From: Chloroflexota bacterium
GTDB taxonomy: Bacteria > Chloroflexota > Anaerolineae > Anaerolineales > DRMV01
Length of the DNA stretch: 10,693 bases
NCBI GenBank assembly: GCA_013153135.1
Contig: JAADFA010000115.1
Location: 1-10,693, forward strand
Direction of reading: 5' to 3'
The notes under the pieces were generated by a model, which saw nothing but the letters and a program-made list of their open reading frames with translations, was not told the DNA's origin and searched no databases. The position numbers and the translations under genes are program-made. Positions 7,334-10,693 of this stretch are shown here, in pieces; position 1 is the stretch's first letter, and each line of letters starts with the position of its first letter.

Positions 7334-8494
7334 CTAGGGCGCGGCGGGTGTGGCCGTGGGGCCAGGTCCAGCCGGAAGCCCTTGCCACACAAAGGTGCGC
7401 GTCTCGCTCACCTCACCCGCGGGCACCCAAATGGGATCGCCGTGTTCATCTGTACCTTCTTGACGCACAGGGAGCACCGACCAGCGATAGACGTGGGGCT
7501 TGGGCTCAGTATGGCGGAACGACTCGGGTACGACGAATTTCGTATCGGTCACGTATGCGACCAGGCGGCGCTCTTCATCCGCCGTAATGTCGATTACGGT
7601 GACGGCATAAGCCTCATTGGGTCGCAGCTCGCCCACCGAAGCCCATTGCAACGTCACAGGGCTATCCGCGTCATAAACCGCGCCGTCGGGAGGCAAGAGC
7701 AATTCCGGCGGCGGGTATGGGGGTGGTGGCGTGGGCGTAGGCGTCGGTCCGGGTGTTGGGTTCCGCATACACAGCGGAATGATGAGCACCTGGTCTTCAA
7801 AGACCACGTCGTTGACCAGGCCGTTCCATTCTTTGATGGCTTCTTTGGGCACGTTGTAATTGAGCGCGATGCTTGAGAGGGTATCGTTGGCTTTGACGCG
7901 ATACGTCACCTTGCTGCACGCGGTACCCGTGGCCTCGGCCGGGCTCAACGTGGCCGTGGGTGGAGGGGTTGGCGTGGGCGTCGGTTGGGGGATGAGTAGC
8001 TTTTGGCCTTCATAGAGGGTGCAGTTCGGGTCGAGGTTATTAAGCAGTACGATTGAGCGGACCGACACATCAAAGAACAGGGCAATGGAGAGGCAGGTAT
8101 CGTTTTTCTTGACAATGTAGGTCAAGGGCGTTGGCGTTGGGATGGGCGTATTGGTCGGCGTGGGCGGGGGCGGCGTGGGTGAGAGCGTGGGCGTCATGGT
8201 CGGCGTATCGGTCGGCACAGGGGTCGGTTCCACAATGCGGTTGGTTCGGCTCAGGACTACGTACACCGCGCCCGCGCCCAAGGCTACGAAGAAGGCTAAG
8301 AACAGCAAGGCCATGGGCAAACTCATCGTGATCTCGGGGAAACGCCCTTCGCTCAACGGCGGGGTCGGCGCACTCGGCGCCGTGCCTCCTTCGGCTCCCT
8401 CGGCTAAACTCGCGCCGCAAACGGGACAAACCTCTGCATCGTCGGGTACGGGCGACCCGCACACCGGGCACAAGCGAGGTTGTTGCTGACTCAT
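7334..8494 (-). CDS. Zinc-ribbon, membrane-anchored protein with two LysM domains
   Basis: This 386-aa protein probably sits in the cytoplasmic membrane and binds cell-wall glycan outside. From the N-terminus: a zinc ribbon (Cys9, Cys12, Cys23, Cys26); a spacer; one hydrophobic helix (about 57-82); a Thr/Pro-rich linker (90-123); LysM 1 (about 125-168); a second Pro/Thr linker; LysM 2 (about 197-240, with the typical YRVKANDTLSSIA start); a third Pro-rich linker; and a beta-rich Ig/FN3-like C-terminal region (about 265-372). With no cleavable signal, the zinc ribbon would be cytoplasmic and the LysM part outside. Extra Cys at 134, 158, 193 and 242 could form disulfides. LysM domains bind N-acetylglucosamine-containing polymers, but no hydrolase domain is present. 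The start at 8494 follows GGAGGAG (8503-8497) closely. An in-frame GTG at 8524 would add ten residues ahead of this, but has no such site. A TATAAT lies upstream at 8550-8545 and a terminator follows. Confidence 0.88.
   Translation of the reverse strand: MSQQQPRLCPVCGSPVPDDAEVCPVCGASLAEGAEGGTAPSAPTPPLSEGRFPEITMSLPMALLFLAFFVALGAGAVYVVLSRTNRIVEPTPVPTDTPTMTPTLSPTPPPPTPTNTPIPTPTPLTYIVKKNDTCLSIALFFDVSVRSIVLLNNLDPNCTLYEGQKLLIPQPTPTPTPPPTATLSPAEATGTACSKVTYRVKANDTLSSIALNYNVPKEAIKEWNGLVNDVVFEDQVLIIPLCMRNPTPGPTPTPTPPPPYPPPELLLPPDGAVYDADSPVTLQWASVGELRPNEAYAVTVIDITADEERRLVAYVTDTKFVVPESFRHTEPKPHVYRWSVLPVRQEGTDEHGDPIWVPAGEVSETRTFVWQGLPAGPGPTATPAAP
8126..8227 (-). repeat. Thr/Pro-rich low-complexity linker coding repeats
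   Basis: Degenerate short repeats (GTG/GGC/GTN units on the plus strand, reading as Pro-Thr-Pro on the minus strand) encode residues 90-123 of the LysM protein. Similar shorter tracts lie at 7940-7984 and 7703-7759. They are in-gene low complexity, not a mobile element, and could vary in length between strains. Confidence 0.75.
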
Positions 8495-8544
8495 CGCTCC
8501 TCCAGGACCAAAGACGGCACACACGTACCGGAGATAGCCCGGCT

Positions 8545-8573
8545 ATTATACATCACGCCTTACGCGAGGTCGA
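8545..8573 (-). promoter_or_regulatory. Promoter of the LysM gene
   Basis: On the minus strand, TATAAT at 8550-8545 is preceded, with a 17-nt spacer, by TCGACC at 8573-8568 (4/6 match to TTGACA). Transcription would start near 8538, giving a leader of roughly 44 nt before the ATG at 8494. Confidence 0.6.
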
Positions 8574-8575
8574 AG

Positions 8576-8581
8576 TATAAT
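8576..8581 (+). promoter_or_regulatory. -10 box (TATAAT) of the phosphatase gene
   Basis: A perfect TATAAT lies 39 nt before the ATG at 8621, giving a leader of about 33 nt. Its -35 region (best ATCACG at 8552-8557, 3/6, 18-nt spacer) is weak and lies between the two -10 boxes, overlapping the spacer of the divergent LysM promoter. Confidence 0.5.
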
Positions 8582-8620
8582 TCCTCGTGCCCGAGGGGCC
8601 ATCCCATACGAGGCGAGACC

Positions 8621-9412
8621 ATGGACCCAGAAACTCGTTTTGAGCTCGCGCGCAGCGTCGCGCGCCATGTAGGTGCGATGCTACTTGATGCGTTCCATCT
8701 CCAGGGAACCGCCGCGCGGCGCAAGGCCGACCGTACCCTCGTAAGTCAAGCGGATACGCGTGCGGATGCCCTGGCCCGGCGCTTATTGCACGCGGCGGAT
8801 CCCAAGGCGGTGCTCCTAACCGAAGAAGGTGGTGCGGTGTATCCTGCAGACGCGCGCGGGGCGTGGGTGGTGGACCCTCTAGATGGTACACACAACTTCG
8901 TCTTTGGGCTTCCCTTGTGGGGTGTTTCGGTCGCGTATGTAGATGAAACCGGACATCCGCTCGTCGCGGCCGCGTACTTCCCGGTCTTAGGTGAGCTGTA
9001 TAGCGCCTGGCGGGGCCGTGGTGCGTGGCTGAATGGCGAACTGCTTCACGTGCGACCTGAACCGCCAGAGCATGGTGTCGCGCTGTTAGGTGTGTGTTGG
9101 CCGTCTGCACGGCCTTTCCGCTGTCGGCCATGGCCGTGGAAAGTGCGCGCGGTGGGCTCGGGCGTCTGGCAGCAAGCGCTCGTTGCCCAAGGCGCGACCC
9201 TCGCGGCTGTAGATTGTGCACCCCGCTTGTGGGACGCGGCAGCAGGTGTGTTGTTGGTGCAAGAAGCCGGTGGTGTAGTACATACGTTTGAAGGGACGCC
9301 GTTCTTTCCTCTACAGCCTGGCCGTGATTATCGCCGCGTCCGGGGGCACCTCATCGCCGCAGGGAGCCCATCAACCTTGGAGCGCATCTTGACCGTCTTG
9401 CACGAAGGTTAG
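8621..9412 (+). CDS. Inositol monophosphatase family protein
   Basis: This 263-aa Mg2+-dependent phosphatase of the IMPase/FBPase superfamily is probably cytoplasmic. The metal-site motifs are intact: Glu68-Glu69 in LTEEGG, the DPLDGT motif with Asp85 and Asp88, and the C-terminal LWDAAAG with Asp205 followed by EAGG at 215-218. The upstream SQADTRAD segment (42-49) matches the family's usual position before the first helix of the core. Family members hydrolyse inositol-1-phosphate, histidinol phosphate, fructose-1,6-bisphosphate or 3'-phosphoadenosine nucleotides; the sequence does not decide among these. The start at 8621 gives a normal family length, lies downstream of TATAAT, and has a weak GAGG 7 nt upstream; in-frame codons back to 8480 are upstream of the promoter and would add an unrelated tail. 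Transcribed divergently from the LysM gene. Its stop overlaps the convergent membrane gene's stop by 4 bp. Confidence 0.93.
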   Translation: MDPETRFELARSVARHVGAMLLDAFHLQGTAARRKADRTLVSQADTRADALARRLLHAADPKAVLLTEEGGAVYPADARGAWVVDPLDGTHNFVFGLPLWGVSVAYVDETGHPLVAAAYFPVLGELYSAWRGRGAWLNGELLHVRPEPPEHGVALLGVCWPSARPFRCRPWPWKVRAVGSGVWQQALVAQGATLAAVDCAPRLWDAAAGVLLVQEAGGVVHTFEGTPFFPLQPGRDYRRVRGHLIAAGSPSTLERILTVLHEG

Positions 9413-9981
9413 TGCATATACCTGGAAAGAACACCTATCCAAAGCCACGGAGGCAAGGGAAACGTAAACATATACCCATATGGACCACCAAGAAACGCCT
9501 GCAACAGGTAAAATGATATCTCGGGTTTTGATATAGGTATCCAGCGCGTCCGCATTTGTTCTTGCTCCAGGTGCAAGAGCAGCAAGAGAACCAGGAAACA
9601 GGCGAAGACAAGATGAGACTGCCAACGAGCATAGTCCGCGCCTAGAAAGAAAAGCAAAACATAGGGCAAAAAGACAGTGACTGCGTTTCGATCGCTACGC
9701 AGAATCCGCCTGAAATTGGAGTACAAAGCCAAACCCACGAGTGGAATCAGCAAAACTACGCGATCTTTGACCAAGCCTCCCCGCACAACGATGTACTCAT
9801 ACGTATCTTTGAGACGTTCATGGATTGAATAAAGCCATATGGTGGTGTCGAGGATGCTATCAGGTTTGAGGAAGGCTGGTATATTTTGACGCCACATTTC
9901 TAGGGTGGATATAGAGACTGTCCCTCCAAAGACAACCATCCCACCAAAAGCTACGCTACTCGCGAGGCAGAGAAGAAACAT
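9409..9981 (-). CDS. Polytopic membrane protein, 3' part of a frameshifted gene
   Basis: The 190 residues are the probable C-terminal half of the membrane protein that begins at 10589. The listed start is only the first ATG in this frame; the frame is open further upstream to a TGA at 10041-10039 and reads as a hydrophobic-then-basic segment (LILWVGYKQYSRR) just before that ATG. About five helices are visible (near 5-20, 74-87, 101-115, 122-137 and 165-185). GADYARW (114-120) carries an Asp and an Arg-Trp between two helices, which may be a conserved site. The protein has no recognised family; a polytopic glycosyltransferase- or polymerase-like enzyme is one possibility. No ribosome-binding site precedes the ATG at 9981, which supports its being a fragment rather than a separate gene. 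Its stop lies within the stop region of the convergent phosphatase gene. Confidence 0.6.
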   Translation of the reverse strand: MFLLCLASSVAFGGMVVFGGTVSISTLEMWRQNIPAFLKPDSILDTTIWLYSIHERLKDTYEYIVVRGGLVKDRVVLLIPLVGLALYSNFRRILRSDRNAVTVFLPYVLLFFLGADYARWQSHLVFACFLVLLLLLHLEQEQMRTRWIPISKPEISFYLLQAFLGGPYGYMFTFPLPPWLWIGVLSRYMH

Positions 9982-10041
9982 TCTTCGGCTATATTGCTTA
10001 TATCCAACCCACAGGATAAGTGGAAAAGCACAGCGTTTTCA
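9951..10041 (-). other. Probable frameshift junction in the membrane protein gene
   Basis: In this 91-nt stretch both minus-strand frames are open. The upstream frame runs through HENAVLFH and then turns from hydrophobic into an unconvincing tail (CGLDISNIAEECFF) before stopping at 9951. The other frame continues with hydrophobic membrane-like sequence. A change equal to one missing base near 10015-10030 would join them into one protein of about 393 aa. No base run longer than four and no canonical slippery heptamer is seen there. Confidence 0.6.
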
Positions 10042-10589
10042 TGGATGAGAATCAACACAACTATGAATGGTATGCATAGTTTACGGCCAATATTGGAAGC
10101 ATGAAGAATAATGGCTGATATACAAAGAGTCAAGGCCCAGTTAAGCAAATCCAAACGGCCTAGATCCCAAGCCCATTGCATAGTGAAGAAAGGGGAGATG
10201 GCCAAGATAAGACTCAAGCGCACACGCTGTTCAAAGGAGAGAGGGCTTTTGACAGCCCAGAATAGGATGATTCCCAGGCTTATTAGGAAGGCCAAAACGC
10301 CAACCGTGAATGCACACGCGGGAATCCTTTCAGGTGGACACAGAAGGCGAAAGAGGTGGCCAATTAGAGCACGGCGGACAATTTTGCCTGGATAGAAGAC
10401 ATAGTAAAAACTCAATGTGTATGGATGAACATTGCAGATATATACCTTCACCCCCGCAAGTTCCATAATGGCTCTTTTTAGTAGCCCCACGCACGCATAG
10501 CATAAAAGTCCTAAAATATATCCTAAAAGCCATAAGACAAAGGTACGAGCTCTTAATGAGTTATTTTTCATTACCTCCCTTTTTCCCAT
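9951..10589 (-). CDS. Polytopic membrane protein, 5' part of a frameshifted gene
   Basis: This 212-aa frame has several helices (about 17-37, 92-112, 124-138, 147-163 and 172-182 onward). Notable charged residues sit at helix borders: Arg72-Arg73, the cluster Trp141-Asp142-Leu-Gly-Arg145-Leu-Asp147, and His183-Glu184-Asn185. Such Asp/Arg and His-Glu pairs recur in polytopic enzymes that handle lipid-linked sugars, but I cannot name the family. The start at 10589 overlaps the stop of the upstream ligase gene as TAATG, which supports translational coupling. A second ATG at 10571 has GGAGG only 2 nt upstream, which is too close to be ideal but is the stronger sequence match. The last 25 or so residues look out of frame, and the protein appears to continue in the frame that ends at 9409. 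The DNA is AT-rich (33% GC in one sampled line), unlike the ligase gene right next to it. Confidence 0.65.
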   Translation of the reverse strand: MGKREVMKNNSLRARTFVLWLLGYILGLLCYACVGLLKRAIMELAGVKVYICNVHPYTLSFYYVFYPGKIVRRALIGHLFRLLCPPERIPACAFTVGVLAFLISLGIILFWAVKSPLSFEQRVRLSLILAISPFFTMQWAWDLGRLDLLNWALTLCISAIILHASNIGRKLCIPFIVVLILIHENAVLFHLSCGLDISNIAEECFFSASRVA

Positions 10590-10693
10590 TATTCATCCGT
10601 GTCCTCGAACCACGCGCGCACCTCGGCCCGGCGGATCTTGCCGCTGGCCGTGCGCGGGAGCGCGGGCACGATGCGAAGGACGCGCGGGACTTT
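10589..10693 (-). CDS. AMP-forming acyl-CoA synthetase/ligase, C-terminal end (partial)
   Basis: The frame enters from the right edge and ends with TAA at 10591-10589, leaving 34 residues. The segment reads PRVLRIVPALPRTASGKIRR followed by AEVRAW, the C-terminal signature of the ANL adenylate-forming superfamily, which includes the conserved Lys of the SGK motif that takes part in adenylation. The usual LPRTxSGK(I/V)xR pattern is matched closely. Such enzymes activate carboxylic acids with ATP and pass them to CoA or a carrier protein; with only the tail visible the substrate is unknown. The stop codon overlaps the start of the membrane gene (TAATG), so the two probably form an operon. The DNA is strongly GC-rich. 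It is too short for an ordinary ORF scan and is easy to miss. Confidence 0.85.
   Translation of the reverse strand, partial: KVPRVLRIVPALPRTASGKIRRAEVRAWFEDTDE

Noticed and set aside
6793..7587. 264-aa plus-strand frame running from polA into the LysM gene
   Set aside because: It overlaps conserved polymerase motifs B-C and the terminator hairpin in another frame, and its translation is Arg/Ser/Pro-rich as expected of a shadow.
7283..7876. Plus-strand frame (197 aa) antisense to the LysM gene, starting at ATGA after polA
   Set aside because: The overlap with the polA stop looks like coupling, but the frame crosses a strong hairpin and its sequence is the Gly/Arg-rich complement of Pro/Thr linker codons.
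8126..8227. Tandem repeat that might be a CRISPR or mobile repeat
   Set aside because: The units are degenerate, encode Thr-Pro in frame and have no spacers.
8480..8620. N-terminal extension of the phosphatase to 8480
   Set aside because: It would start upstream of the TATAAT at 8576 and inside the LysM gene, and adds 47 residues with no family match.
9951..10041. Programmed -1 frameshifting in the membrane gene
   Set aside because: No X XXY YYZ heptamer in the right register and no obvious downstream stem. Simple mutation or sequencing error explains it better.

Overview
The window looks like chromosomal DNA from a moderately GC-rich bacterium, most likely a member of the Chloroflexota (an Anaerolineae-like lineage). 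This is inference. It rests on the zinc-ribbon / membrane-helix / Thr-Pro-rich linker / LysM protein, on the N-terminal insertion in DNA polymerase I, and on compact genes with plain TATAAT -10 boxes. No rRNA, tRNA, CRISPR array or insertion sequence was seen.

Layout. Positions 3-1771 (+) are relatively AT-rich and hold the 3' part of a polytopic membrane protein gene, coupled by an ATGA overlap to a 395-aa coiled-coil protein; neither is recognised. Positions 1873-3123 (+) encode an AI-2E/PerM-family permease. A TATAAT box that contains the permease stop codon probably drives the next unit (3182-7286, +): a 65-aa acidic protein, a 342-aa protein with a receiver-like N-terminus, and a full-length DNA polymerase I with all three activities apparently intact. 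A strong hairpin at 7294-7322 separates polA from the convergent gene at 7334-8494 (-), a membrane-anchored protein with a zinc ribbon and two LysM domains. A 126-bp divergent promoter region (8495-8620) then serves both this gene and an inositol-monophosphatase-family phosphatase (8621-9412, +).

Positions 9409-10589 (-) are AT-rich again. They encode a multi-spanning membrane protein that appears split by a frameshift between about 9951 and 10041. Its start codon overlaps, as TAATG, the stop codon of a GC-rich gene that runs off the right edge; that gene's last 34 residues are the C-terminus of an AMP-forming acyl-CoA synthetase/ligase.

Working together. The polA unit is the only clear multi-gene transcription unit; its two upstream proteins may be co-expressed with the polymerase, but nothing in them proves a DNA-repair role. 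The coiled-coil/membrane pair on the left and the ligase/membrane pair on the right each look like translationally coupled partners. The AT-rich membrane genes at both ends contrast with the GC-rich housekeeping core and may be accessory or acquired. I found no clear-cut new system; the best leads are the polA-linked pair and the coupled membrane/coiled-coil pair.
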